Below, piece after piece: positions 1 to 10,339 of a stretch of 64,000 nt of DNA. The translations under genes were made by a program, and so were the position numbers. The stretch is from assembly GCF_040869045.1 (NCBI RefSeq), contig NC_090321.1, positions 179,089,596-179,153,595 on the forward strand, in the 5' to 3' direction. The stretch comes from Eurosta solidaginis (Eukaryota; Arthropoda; Insecta; Diptera; Tephritidae). Under the pieces are notes generated by a model. That model had not been told where the DNA came from. It made no database searches and saw only the letters and a program-made list of their open reading frames with translations. How positions within the stretch are numbered: the first letter of the stretch is position 1; each line of letters opens with the position of its first letter.

Positions 1-540
1 ATTTTAGTGATGCTAATAGCCTCACAATATGGTTTACTTGAAATATAGGGATCATCCTAATGCTATGCATCTAAAATATATTTTGTTAAACGAGATCCCT
101 CAAATACTGAAGTTTTGTTATTCCGTTGGAAAATATTACATTTAGCATGGACGGCAAGTTTTCCAATGGACATATAGTGAATGTTGTGTTTTGTTGAAGT
201 TAGGCTGTAATTTTGTACTAGACTTTATAGAAACCCTTACAAGAAAGACAGACTGCATTTAATCCGTTCTTTGTTAGGTAAGGCAAGATTGGGTGGCGAT
301 TGCCCAGTTAAAAGACAGATCACTTTGACGTTTTCTGTCCCGCTAGACTATGATATCCCTTCAAAAAAATCGTGCGATTAATCTCTGAATATATTGGTCT
401 CCGATTGATCTCTTTTGTCTACATTTGGGCATAATTGATGCCCTTTAGTCCATTTCGGGTACAGTTGGGATTAGTCAGTTCGAAATCTATATAGCTCATT
501 TCAAGAAATGTTAAAAAAAGGCAACGAAATGAGTAAAATA
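1..540. other. A+T-rich spacer, no gene seen
   Basis: I see no ORF, repeat family or RNA gene that I can support here. The stretch ends where the first family A repeat begins with AACAAGTAA just before the palindromic GTTCGGGTGTAACCGAAC motif. Confidence 0.5.
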
Positions 541-2074
541 AACAAGTAAAGGTGTCTAAGTTCGGGTGTAACCGAACATTATATACTCAGCGTGAACTTC
601 AATTGTACATTTCATTTCAGATAAATTACTTTTCTAAATAACACGTGGCACCGCCCGTTTTAAAAAAAATTCTCCCCATTTCCTCTTACAATAAAGCTTG
701 ATAAGTGAAATATCATCGATTCAAAACTATTTTTGCTAAGTTATAGCTTATTATTCTAGTCTACGACCCTTTTAAATTTGTTTTATATCTAAGTTGTCGT
801 AATCTTTAATCGATTTCGTTCAGGTTTACTAGAAATATTTTCTACTATACGGAAAATCTGTGTACTAAATTTTATTACGATCCGTTAATTTTTCTTCAAG
901 TTATGGCTCCCGAAACATAGAAAATTGCTTAGTCATAAAAGGGGCGGTGCCAAACCCATTTTCAAAAATTTTAGTGTTTTCCAATTTAATGTTATAACTC
1001 AATTTAGAAAGTAAAATTCTATTGGCACAAAGCTCTTTTTCGCTAAGATGTAGCTTATTATTTAAACGTAAAGCGAATGATAGTTACAACCTTTAAGGAT
1101 ATTTATCACCATCTGCAGATCTAACAGTATCTCACCAAAACAATTATACCGAATATCTTTATACATAGGACATATGGCAATGAACTGGTATGTGTCTTCA
1201 ACAGCATTTAGATTGCAAATAGAGCAGTTTACGGAAGCAACGTTTTTGAAAGTTCTAGCATTAAGATTTAGCAAGCCACCCCTTGCCCGGAAGACCAGAC
1301 TTATGGCGTACGCAGAATACGTATCGTTAAAATAGGTGGAGTCCGTAGGAATCAAGCCGGAGTAGAGGTCATGTGACCTAGACTGGCGTGCACTTTCGGT
1401 GTAGTTATCAAACTCTTTTTGAACAAATTTTTCTAGTACTATTGGAATACCAAGCTTGCGCGATGCGTGGGAGAATTCCGACTGGGGAAACATGTTAAAA
1501 ATATTTTATATGAATGTGGGCGTGGTCCTTAACCGATTTCGTAAATTTTTCTTCAAAGCATTCCTTTTAGTAAAGGCAACCTCTCTGCCGAATTTTGTTA
1601 CGATAGCTTAAATGATTTTTGATTTATGATTAATAACATTTGTAAAATTGATTTTATCACAAGTGGGCGGTGCCACGCCCATTTTAAATTTTCTTCCAAA
1701 TTTGTATCAAGTGTCTCAGTATCAGTCCCCACGTCAAATTTCAACATTCTAGTTGTATTATTTATTAATAATCTTTTTTTTTTGTGTTGTCCAAAATTTA
1801 TATATGTAAATAAAAAGTGGGCGTGGTTATCATCCGATTTCGCTCATTTTCAATACCAATCTATTCTAGTGTATCAAATTTGGTGAAGATATCTCAACAT
1901 TTACTCAGTTATCGTGCTAACGGACGAGCGGACATGGCTCAATCCAATTTTTTTTCGATACTGATGATTTTGATATATGGAAGTCTATATCTATATCGAT
2001 TCTTTTATACCTGTACAACCAACCGTTATCCAATCAAAGTTAATATACTCTGTGTGCAAAGCACGCTGAGTATA
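541..2074 (+). mobile_element. Family A repeat, copy 1 (CAGCGTG subtype)
   Basis: Non-coding interspersed repeat. It opens with the hairpin-forming GTTCGGGTGTAACCGAAC and then TATACTCAGCGTG, and it closes with CACGCTGAGTATA, so its ends form a perfect 13-bp inverted repeat. The interior is A+T-rich and punctuated by GGGCGTGG / CCACGCCC boxes usually followed by a CCGATTTCG motif. It aligns, in inverse orientation, almost end to end with the copy at 57628-58750. The only large difference is the block at 1062-1493, which is a LINE fragment. This subtype lacks the 130-bp satellite seen in the CAGTTGAG subtype. No transposase is present, so it must be non-autonomous. The superfamily is not assigned. 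Confidence 0.75.
1062..1493 (-). pseudogene. LINE C-terminal fragment (zinc-knuckle end) inserted in family A
   Basis: A 143-codon open frame on the minus strand encodes the tail of a non-LTR retrotransposon polyprotein. The recognisable part is a CCHC-type cluster near its end, with CSICNLNAVEDTYQF followed by IAICPM, preceded by a RGGLLNLNART stretch typical of the region downstream of reverse transcriptase. Reverse transcriptase and endonuclease are absent, as expected for a 5'-truncated LINE copy. Comparison with the sister repeat at 57628-58750 shows that the block is an insertion and that about 20 bp of family A sequence was lost at the site. No poly(A) or (CAA)n tail is evident. The clade (I/R1/jockey-like) is a guess from general resemblance. 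Confidence 0.65.
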
Positions 2075-3039
2075 AAAATTACAGGTGATTGAATCGACTT
2101 ATTTAAGAAAAATGCGGAGCCCTATACCGAACCTTAATTACTAGGACTTAACGACTACGCCGGATTTAGGGTAAAACTTTCGGATAATGTTTTTTATTCC
2201 TTTTTGAAAAGCGGGCGAACAGCTCAGATAGATTGGGTGGCTTGGCAAAGCCTTCGATTGTGTTTCTGCCATCAAAGTTCTCAGTAAAAGAGTCATCTGT
2301 CGTCAAATCAAACTAAAACAATTTTAATTATTGTTTTATTTTAAAATGGATTACATCGATGGGTATCATTATACTACCATTGGGGTTAAAAATGCGATTG
2401 GCTTTATTTCAGTCATTATTGAAACGAAAGGGACTATTCCTCATATGTTCCCATATGGTTACAAGGGGGATTGGTCCCACCGTTCCCTTACGTATATTAA
2501 TGGGTACAATTAGTCTCTTCATAGGACATGCTCAATCGTAAGGGAACAGTTAAACTCATATAAAGAGATCAAAACTGGCAATGGTCGTATACTCCGTTGC
2601 GACGCATCGTACTTTTTGCAGGGATTCTCTTACCATGACACTGGCTTTCAATTATTTAGCGAATTGCTCCTCGACAATGATAAAGTTACGAATAACGTAG
2701 AAAGCGATCTTGGATACTTCTTAAGGAGAATACGTACCGTCGGATATATAAACGCCTCGTCATCGCCAGAGCTTTAGAGCTTGCATAAAGCGACTCATTT
2801 AATCCACTCGTCCTCATCTGATATGGCGTTAGCTGTCCAGAATGCTAAGACGCACCGCATGTATTACCATTAGGCAGTGCCCAATCAACAATCTACTAAT
2901 CATGGATGAATGGATTTTATTAAGCCCTTACATCTCCACCTAGTGGCTGGAGTCAAAAACTAGCCACAAAGATTTAAACACTGCACTGGAGTCAGTATTG
3001 TGCTTTCTTTGCAGACTCTAAACCCACCCTTCCAGAAGC
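2075..3039. other. Spacer with no supported gene; contains a SINE relic
   Basis: Apart from a short SINE-derived piece near 2232-2300, I recognise nothing. Two overlapping 60-codon ORFs near 2331-2541 have no recognisable motif and look like chance. Confidence 0.4.
2232..2300 (+). repeat. SINE body relic
   Basis: About 65 bp resemble the central part of the window's tRNA-headed SINE. The order TTGGCAA, then CGATTGTGTTTCTGCCAT, then CTCAGTAAAA, then TCATCTG parallels the better copies at 4010-4050 and 40360-40405. Both ends are missing. Confidence 0.5.
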
Positions 3040-3801
3040 AGAGTGCGAGTAGGTAACGTAATTGGGAACTTTATTTTAGTAAGACTCTCCAGTGGCTATT
3101 TATTTGGGTTAACTTGAGCCAATTGGTAACACCAAGGGAATTCAAATCGTTTAAACCTGGCCCTTCCAGCGGAGTGGTGGCCACCCTCTTCCTCCGCTTG
3201 CATAGGCGAGTTCCTATAAAAATACTTACTTAGTCGGGTCATCATATTTCATTCGCATAATACTGCCTAGCCAGCGGAGCGGCTGCGTGTTAATTCGCTG
3301 GACTATGTTGATGTCTGCGTAAAGTGCGTACATCTCATCTTAAATCTGCTTCGGTACTCGCCATCGCCAATGCGTAGAGGTCTATAAATCTTTCGAAGAA
3401 CTTTTCTCTCAAACACTCCCAGAGCCGCATCATCTGATGTTGTCATGTTCCATGCTTCTGTACCATATAGCAGGACGGGTACGATAAGAGACTTGTAGAG
3501 TATGGTTTTCGTTTGATGAGAGAGGACTTTACTTTTCAATTGCCTACCTAGTCCAAAGTAGCATTTATTGGCAGGAGTGAAACTTCGCTGGTTTTCAGAG
3601 CTGATGTTGTTGTTGATATTAATGCTGATTCCCAAATAAACGAAGTCTTTGCTATTTACCAAGGCGCAAATCTGCTGACTCTACTCGATGACAGCAGGTA
3701 CTTCGTTTTGTCCTCATTTACCACCAAACCCATCTTTTCCACTTCATTTTCCAGTTTGGAGTATGCAGAAATTATGGCGCTGGTGTACGGTCCGATGACA
3801 T
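3040..3801 (-). pseudogene. Non-LTR retrotransposon RT/C-terminal relic, interrupted by a solo LTR
   Basis: The minus strand encodes the region downstream of the RT active site: NEDKTKYLL-like codons near 3710, then a frame at 3662-3303 with FVYLGISININNN, LIVPVLLYGTEAW and ALGVFERKVLRKIYRPLRIGDGEY. Towards 3170 the translation continues with a GGHHSAGRARFK-type tail that matches the same part of the relics at 20660-20720 and 56520-56560. Frame breaks and stops make it dead. The upstream RT catalytic region is cut at 3801 by the LTR, and a few bases of it (CAATGTCATCAGCAT, antisense to the YADDID box) resume at 4607. The encoded enzyme would have been a reverse transcriptase. The clade is uncertain. 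Confidence 0.75.
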
Positions 3802-4602
3802 TGTAACGAATTTTGGGGATTTCTGAAATTTTGCACCTTGGCGGCCACCGTGGTGTGATGGTAGCGTGCTCCGCCTACCACACCGGATGCCCTGGGTTCA
3901 AACTCCGGGCAAAGCAACATCAAAAATTTTAGAAATAAGGTTTTTCAATTAGAAGAAAATTTTTCTAAGCGGGGTCGCCCCTCGGCAGTGTTTGGCAAGC
4001 GCTCCGGGTCTATTTCTGCCATGAAAAGCTCTCAGTGAAAACTCATCTGCCTTGCAGATGCCGTTCGGAGTCGGCATAAAATCATGTAGGTCCCGTCCGG
4101 CCAATTTGTAGGGAAAATCAAGAGAAGCACGATGCAAATTGGCCTTAGATCTCTTCGGAGGTTATCGCGCCTTACATTTATTTTATTTTTAATATGGTCT
4201 TTATTTAGTCTACTTTGGGAGTAGTACAATTATACTTCGATATCACGTACTTCACAAAACAGTGTTTAAATCAATCTGATTGCTGATTCCTCAGCTTGCG
4301 CTGCTTTTAACTCTCGGTTTTCTCGTTCACCCATTTCTCCTAAGATCTAGTCGTTTCGCGAAAATCTGTTCGAGAACAGTTGTATCTCATGCTGCGTTAT
4401 CCAGCTATATACATGTATATTTGTAGTTTATGCTTTTCTTATAGCCATATACGTGTGTATGTGTGAGTAACTATTTCGGCTGATGACTACATGTGTGTGT
4501 GTGAGATATCTCTTCGTTGCCTAGTACATAAGTGTCGCTGCTTGCTGTATTTTGTTGTTGCGATTATTTACTAACAGCATAGTGATGTCAACATTCGCCA
4601 CA
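3802..4602 (+). mobile_element. Solo LTR (TGTAACGAATT...CCACA family), split by a SINE
   Basis: It starts TGTAACGAATTTTGG and ends AACATTCGCCACA, the TG...CA ends of an LTR. It matches the uninterrupted copy at 12741-13224 over CTTTATTTAG, CTTTGGGAGTA, AATCAATCTGATT, CTCAGCTTGCGCTGCTT, GAGATATCTCTTC and CAGCATAGTGATGTCAACA. Flanking tetranucleotides are ACAT on the left and ACTT on the right, a plausible 4-bp target duplication with one change. Removing it rejoins a LINE sequence. No internal gag-pol region is present. It is a solo LTR left by recombination, most likely of a Gypsy-type element, and that assignment is an inference. Confidence 0.75.
3843..4190 (+). mobile_element. tRNA-headed SINE (full-length type) inside the solo LTR
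   Basis: The head reads GTGGTGTGATGGTAGCG (box A-like) and, about 50 bp on, GGGTTCAAACTCCGGGC (box B-like), as in a tRNA-derived RNA polymerase III promoter. The body follows: TTTTTCAATTAGAAGAAAA, GGGGTCGCCCCTCGGCAGTG, CATGAAAAGCTCTCAGTG and GCCGTTCGGAGTCGGC. It ends at GGTTATCGCGCCTTACATTT with a T-rich tail. A short block (GAAGAGAAGCTC) present in other copies is missing near 4140. The copy interrupts the LTR and replaced about 50 bp of it compared with the copy at 12741. Confidence 0.8.
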
Positions 4603-6080
4603 ACTTCAATGTCATCAGCATCGCACGTAAACTTTTATTATTACACACATAATTCCAGAACCTTTCATAACTTCACCAAAACTTTTATCTAATTTGCCAG
4701 AAGGTTCATACTTTTTTTCTAGATTTTATTAAGAAATATTTTTTCCGGCAAGTGGACCATATATCGGCCAATTAAAAATACTATTTATGATCCGATTCGC
4801 TTGAAAGTACAAATTAAACAAAAAAAAAAAAAAACAATTCCTAGCTATTGAGATACATACATACCAATTTCACTATTTTCTGAAGTGTCAAAACCCATTC
4901 TAAGTAATTTCTATTGTTTCATTGTTTCCTTATTTCCCGAAATATGTAAATAAGTAAGTCTTCGTTCTATGAATGACTTTTTTTCAATGTAAAATAATAG
5001 GATTTGTTATAAGTATGTAACTATGACAGCGACAACAATAAGGACAAAATAAAAATTGAAATGCGTCAGATGTTTAATGTTATTTTTCGAAGAAAATTTA
5101 GTTTTTCATTTTGTTTTTATTTTTTCGTAATTGTTAAGAACTACACTGAAGACATGCGGCGTTGACTTTGCGACTTTGTAAACAGGTGGGAGTATTCAAA
5201 CGCAGAGCAAATAATATTGCTGGAATGGGTTTTGTATTTCATGCTACATAAAAGATTTATACAATCAAAATTTTATTATGTTTATGTAAATGATTTATGT
5301 ATATATGTAAGTGGGTGCTAAAATTTAATTTACTTTTGAAATATATTATGTTTCGAAGTGGGTGTAGAAATTTCGCCTGCTATAATATGGATAATATTAG
5401 ATGTCATTACATTCCACATACATTTTGGCTTTAACTGTAAACCTGTAGAACAAGTTCAGATTGTCTTGGGCTAGAAGTGCGTATCATATATTTTTATTTT
5501 TTTTTTCAAATTTTACACTTGGAAATGAATGGCATTCGAAATTTGAATACCAACTGAAATGCCTTTTGTTTCCTGTGTGCTCATTAGGGCGTATCACTAA
5601 AAAAAAGTTAGATATGTAGTTCAAATGCGTACTTTTTTCAGATTTCAATGCATACATAAAAAAAGCAAATATTAGAGTCAGAATTGATTCAGGTATAATT
5701 CATATTTCAGTTTTTGAGCAACAAAAATTTTTACCTTTTGGCAACTTGCCACATTGAAAGGTGCACAAAAAAAAAAAAAAGATATAAAAAACATAAACAA
5801 AATCTAAATTTCGCTGCATTAACCGGTTGGCGCGAATTTATTTTTTATATTTTTTGAAGACCTGTTAAGGCAAGTGTTGAAGTCCGGGGTCATATTATCA
5901 ACTGAATTTCACTCCCTATAATCGTCATACGCCTTAGTGCTCATCCCTTTTGTTCTTAATAAGAATGAAGATTGTCAAGAGTTATCACAGGTGGTAACAT
6001 CAAAACATACGTGCGCGCACCTTCAGGTCATTCGGTGACCATCAGCTGTTTTACATATAAAGTGTATATTTCGCGCCTTT
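4603..6080. other. A+T-rich spacer, no gene seen
   Basis: After about 20 bp of residual LINE sequence I recognise no coding region or repeat family. Several poly(A)/poly(T) runs occur near 4820, 5495 and 5768. Confidence 0.45.
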
Positions 6081-8150
6081 TTATACTCAGTTGAGCAGAG
6101 CTCACAGAGTATATTAAGTTTGATTGGATAACGGTTGGTTGTACATATATAAAGGAATCGAGACAGATATAGACTTCCATATATCAAAATAATCAGGATC
6201 GAAAAAAAATTTGATTGAGCCATGTCCGTCCGTCCGCCCGTCCGTCCGTCCGTTAACACGATAACTTGAGTAAATTTTGAGGTATCTTGATGAAATTTGG
6301 TATGTAGGTTCCTGAGCACTCATCTCAGATCGCTATTTAAAATGAACGATATCGGACTATAACCACGCCCACTTTTTCGATATCGAAAATTTCGAAAAAC
6401 CGAAAAAGTGCGATAATTCATTACAAAAGACAGATAAAGCGACAAAGCTTGGTAGATGAGTTGAACTTATGACGCAGAATAGAAAATTAGTAAAATTTTG
6501 GACAATGGGCGTGGCACCGCCCACTTTTAAAAGAAGGTAATTTAAAACTTTTGAAAGCTGTAATTTGTCAGTCGTTGAAGATATCATGATGAAATTTGGC
6601 AGGGACGTTACTCCTATTACTATATGTACGCCTAATAAAAATTAGCAAAATCGGAGAAGGACCACGCCCACTTTAAAAAAAAATTTTTTTTTAAAGTAAA
6701 ATTTTAACAAAAAATTTAATATCTTTACAGTATATAAGTAAATTATGTCAACATTCAACTCCAGTAATGATATGGTGCAACAAAATACAAAAATAAAAGA
6801 AAATTTCAAAATGGGCGAGGCTCCGCCCTTTTTCATTTAATTTGTCTAGGATACTTTTAGAACAAAAATTAACCAATCCTTTTGAAATTTGGTAGGGGCA
6901 TAGATTTTATGGCGTTAACTGTTTTCCGTAAAAATGGGCGAAATCGGTTGATGCCACGCCCAGTTTTTATACACAGTCGTCCGTCTGTCCTTCCGCATGG
7001 CCGTTAACACGATAACTTGAAAAAAAATCGACATATCTTTAATGAACTTAGTTCACGTGCTTACTTGCACTCAATTTATCTTGGTATGAAAAGTGAACGA
7101 AATCCGACTATGACCACGCCCACTTTTTCGATATCGAAAATTATGAAAAATGAAAAAAATGCCATAATTCTATACCAAATACGAAAAAAGGGATGAAACA
7201 TGGTAAGGTAATTGGATTGTTTTATTGACGCGAAATATAACTTTAGAAAAAACTTTATAAAATGGTTGTGACACCCACCATATTAAGTAGAAGAAAATGA
7301 AAAAGTTCTGCAGGGCGAAATAAAAAACCCTTAAAATCTTGGCAGGTATTACATATATAAATAAATTAGCGGTATCCAACAGATGATGTTCTGGGTCACC
7401 CTGGTCCACATTTTGGTCGATATCTGGAAAACGCCTTCACATATACAACTAAGGGCCACTCCCTTTTAAAACTCTCATTAATACCTTTAATTTGATACCC
7501 ATATCTTACAAACTCATTCTAGAGTCACCCCTGGTCCACGTTTATGGCGATATCTCGAAAAGGCGAACACCTATAGAACGAAGGCCCACTCCCTTTTAAA
7601 AATACTCATTAACTCCTTTCGTTTGATAACCATATTGCACAAACGAATTCTAGAGTCACCCCTGGCCCACTTTATGGCGATATCTCGAAACGGCGTCCAC
7701 CTATAGAACTAGGATTACTCCCTTTTAAAAAACTCATTAACACCTTTCTTTTGATACACATATTGTACAAATTCTAGGGTCACCCCTGGTCCACCTTTAT
7801 GGCGATATCTAGAAACGGCGTCCACCGATGGAACTGAGGATTACTCCCTTTTAAAATACTCATTAACACCTTTCATTTGATACCCATATCGTACAAATGC
7901 ATTCTAGAGTCAACCCTGATCCACCTTTAGGCTATATCCCTAAATGGCGTCCACCTATAGAACTATGGCCCACTTCCTCTTAAAATACTCTTTAATACCT
8001 TTCATTTAATGCACATGTCATACAAACACATTCCAGGGTTTCCCTCGGTTCATTTTCCTACATGGTTATTTTCCCTTATGTTGTCACCATAGCTCTCAAC
8101 TGAGTATGTAATGTTCGGTTACACCCGAACTTAACCTTCCTTACTTGTTT
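6081..8150 (-). mobile_element. Family A repeat, copy 2 (CAGTTGAG subtype)
   Basis: Read on the minus strand it begins with GTTCGGGTGTAACCGAAC at the 8130 end and finishes at TTATACTCAGTTGAGCAG near 6081. The TACTCAGTTGAG at one end and CTCAACTGAGTA at the other form a 12-bp inverted repeat. The interior includes about five to six degenerate 130-bp satellite units (7385-8050), repeated CCACGCCCACTTTTT boxes, a (CCGT)n microsatellite near 6227-6252, and the AACACGATAACTTGA block shared by every copy of this family. ORFs in it are short and arise from the repeats. Confidence 0.75.
7385..8050 (-). repeat. 130-bp satellite, 5-6 diverged units
   Basis: Units are recognised by recurring TTTGATACCCATAT, GAGTCACCCCTGGTCCAC, ATGGCGATATCTCGAAA and CCACTCCCTTTTAAAA, about 130 bp apart. 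This is the family A internal satellite, short and diverged here compared with the 20-unit array at 28500-31030. Confidence 0.8.
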
Positions 8151-8768
8151 GTGGTTAAATTTTTGCTCCAAAAGCTTGTATTTGTTAAATTCTTATAAAA
8201 ATGGAGAGATTCCAAGCTTCTGGTAAGTATTTTTATTATAATATTTAATTATTATTGGTGTGTTTATTTATGAAAATTTGGTTTAGAGGCCAAATCGTCT
8301 GACTCAAAGCCAAATAGAGCAGATCATTGAAAATGATAAGGATTTTGATGAGTGTAGTGAAGATGGGGATGAAGAATATATAGTGGAACAGTTTGAATCA
8401 AACGGATCTTCTGACGAACATTTAGATTCTGTTAACGATGAAGAAATAGTACCTGCGTTGGAAAATGAAAGCAGTATTCCTATGTATTATTGCAAGGATA
8501 AAGCTATTGAGTGGTCAATGGAACCAGTTGGTCACAATAGTGGCAGGGCCAGAATAGAAAATATAATCCACGAAAGGCAGGTAGTTACTGCATATGCAGT
8601 ACATCGTATTTCTACTATCAAGGAATCATTCGATCAATGCTTCACGTGCCAAATAAAGCAAATTATAATACAATTCAGCAATATAGAGGGCGAAAAAAAT
8701 TGGAGCTAGATACAAAAAAATGAATGAGATAGAACTCGATGCATATTTGGGTATTTTAATTTTAGCAG

Positions 8769-8835
8769 GTAGTTAAATCAATATAATTTTCCGTATTTAT
8801 GGCTAAAACAAAGACACAAATGTATTTTTTTACAG
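8769..8835 (+). other. Spliceosomal intron in the piggyBac gene
   Basis: The sequence TTAGCAG|GTAGTT opens it and TTTTTTTACAG|GAGTAT closes it, with a pyrimidine-rich 3' end. Splicing joins LILAG to VYRSHGES, restoring the conserved piggyBac segment across the junction. The 67-bp length is typical of short dipteran introns. Confidence 0.8.
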
Positions 8836-9477
8836 GAGTATATCGTTCACACGGAGAAAGTATTCGAAGCCTCTGGGATGAAGTGCACGGCCGACCATTA
8901 TTCCGTGCAACAATGTCACTTGGCAGGTTTCTTGAAATTAATCGTGTTTTGAGGTTCGATGACAGATATAATTGAAGGGCTCAAAGAATGAACGATAAAC
9001 TTGCTCCGATTCGCGATTTATATGAGAAACGGGAGGCTAATTTACCGCTACTTTTTGTTCCATAGGAAAATATTACAGTAGATGAGCGTTTAATTCCTTT
9101 TAGGGGCAAATGCCCCTTTTTAGTTTATATGCCAAGTAAACCAAGCAAATATGGAATGAAAGCATGGGTAGCTGCGGATGTGCGTACAAAAGTTTGCCTT
9201 AATTTCCAAATTTATTTAGGGAAGGAGTCAGCTTCCGCTCCACCGGACCGGAACCAAGGCCAGCGCGTTGTGTTGGATCTCGTTAGTGGATATGAAGGCG
9301 AAATATTACAACCGACAACTTTATTACTACTCGGGATTTAGCACTGGAGTTATTGAAGAAAATAATTACTTTGGTAGGCACCGTAAGGAGTAATAATAAT
9401 TTTTACCGGTTTGTGGTACTAAATTGGAGTTAAGGAGTCTACCAGTGCTATGCAGTCGACATTTCTTCAATGGATGT

Positions 9478-9525
9478 TGTTGTTGTTGTAGCGATACGGT
9501 TGCTCCCCGAAGGGTTAGGGAGTGA
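9478..9525 (-). mobile_element. Very short LINE 3' tail inserted in piggyBac
   Basis: TGTTGTTGTTGTAGCGAT followed by GGTTGCTCCCCGAAGGG is the reverse complement of a (CAA)n-tailed LINE 3' end, the same sequence as at 21885-21930. CAATGGAT on the left and CGATGGAT on the right look like an 8-bp target duplication with one change. Removing the insert allows the transposase reading to continue towards VTLVQYIPKK. Confidence 0.65.
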
Positions 9526-10249
9526 TCGATGGATCAGTTACCCTTGTTCAATACATACCCAAAAAATATAAGATGGTTACTGTTTTAAGCACCTTGCTCC
9601 ATGATAAAATCGTTATGGAAAACCATCCAAAAAAGTTGCCAGATATCATCAATTTCTACAACTCTACAAAATCTGGAGTGGATAAAATTAAAAAACTTGT
9701 AGAAACATATACATGCAAAAGACAAACTAATCGTTGGCCTGTAGCAATTTTTGCAAACATCGTGGATATCTCAGCGTTGAATGCCTATGTATTATGGACA
9801 GAAATTAATCCTTCGTGGAATGCTGCAAAAACATATAAACTTAGACTTTTCCTCGAAAATCTTGGCTTAGACTTTGTTCATGGGGTAATTGAACGCAGAA
9901 AAACGCTACCAATAACTCAACCGTCAGCAGATATTGTACGCAATATGAGAGCGGACGCAGAGCAACCAAGCACTTCGGCAGGAACTGTTCCGAAAAAAAG
10001 AAAACCTAGTCAGCGAGTCACTTATGCAGTTTGCCCTAGCTCAATTCGTCGCAAAACGTACGAAAGCTGCACGGTTTGCAAAAAACCTGTGTGTCCACAA
10101 CATCGTTCAACGGTTACGGTTTCAAAAACCTATTGTTTGGAGCATTCAAATTAAAAAAATGTTTCTAATGTATTTAAATATGTATATATAACAGCTTAAT
10201 AATCAATAAAACTAATGAATTTTAAAAACTTCTATTAAAATTATAAACT

Positions 10250-10339
10250 TCGGACTGATATCTAAGCAAAACACAGGTAAGGTCATTTCGCGACCTGAAT
10301 ATCACATGTGTAAGTTTTTTGTTGTAACAGAAGGGTTAA
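10250..10339 (+). repeat. Candidate right end of the piggyBac element
   Basis: Read inward from the right, the sequence is TTAA followed by CCCTTCTGTTACAAC, matching the TTAA target plus CCC start of piggyBac termini. The TTAA is at 10336-10339. I could not find a clear matching left end. TTAA occurs at 8130 and 8153 but neither is followed by a good inverted repeat. Confidence 0.5.

Larger units (their letters stand above)
8201..10154 (+). pseudogene. piggyBac-type transposase, intron-containing, broken
   Basis: DDE/D transposase that would cut and paste at TTAA. ATG at 8201 is followed within 22 bp by a GTAAGT donor, and the acidic N-terminus resumes after 8286. A frame (RLTQSQIEQIIEND) leads into 8383-8647. 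A shift near 8645 moves to the frame ending LDAYLGILILAG. A 67-bp intron joins this to VYRSHGESIRSLWDEV. The core has ITVDERLIPFRGKCPF with the first catalytic Asp at 9081, then PSKPSKYGMKAW. The second Asp is in ITTDNF at 9314, reached by another shift near 9300. The C-terminal 210 codons carry FYNSTKSGVDKIKKLVETY, NRWPVAIFANIVDISALNAY and a Cys/His-rich tail (CTVCKKPVCPQH and CLEH) typical of piggyBac proteins. Stops at 8972 and 9064, several shifts and a LINE tail inserted at 9480 make it inactive. Confidence 0.9.

Noticed and set aside
2331..2541. Two overlapping 60-codon plus-strand ORFs
   Set aside because: Short, overlapping in different frames, no motif, and in a region of repeat debris.
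3870..3925. Candidate free-standing tRNA gene
   Set aside because: Box A/B words are present, but the sequence continues into the SINE body and the cloverleaf arms are imperfect. It is a SINE head.
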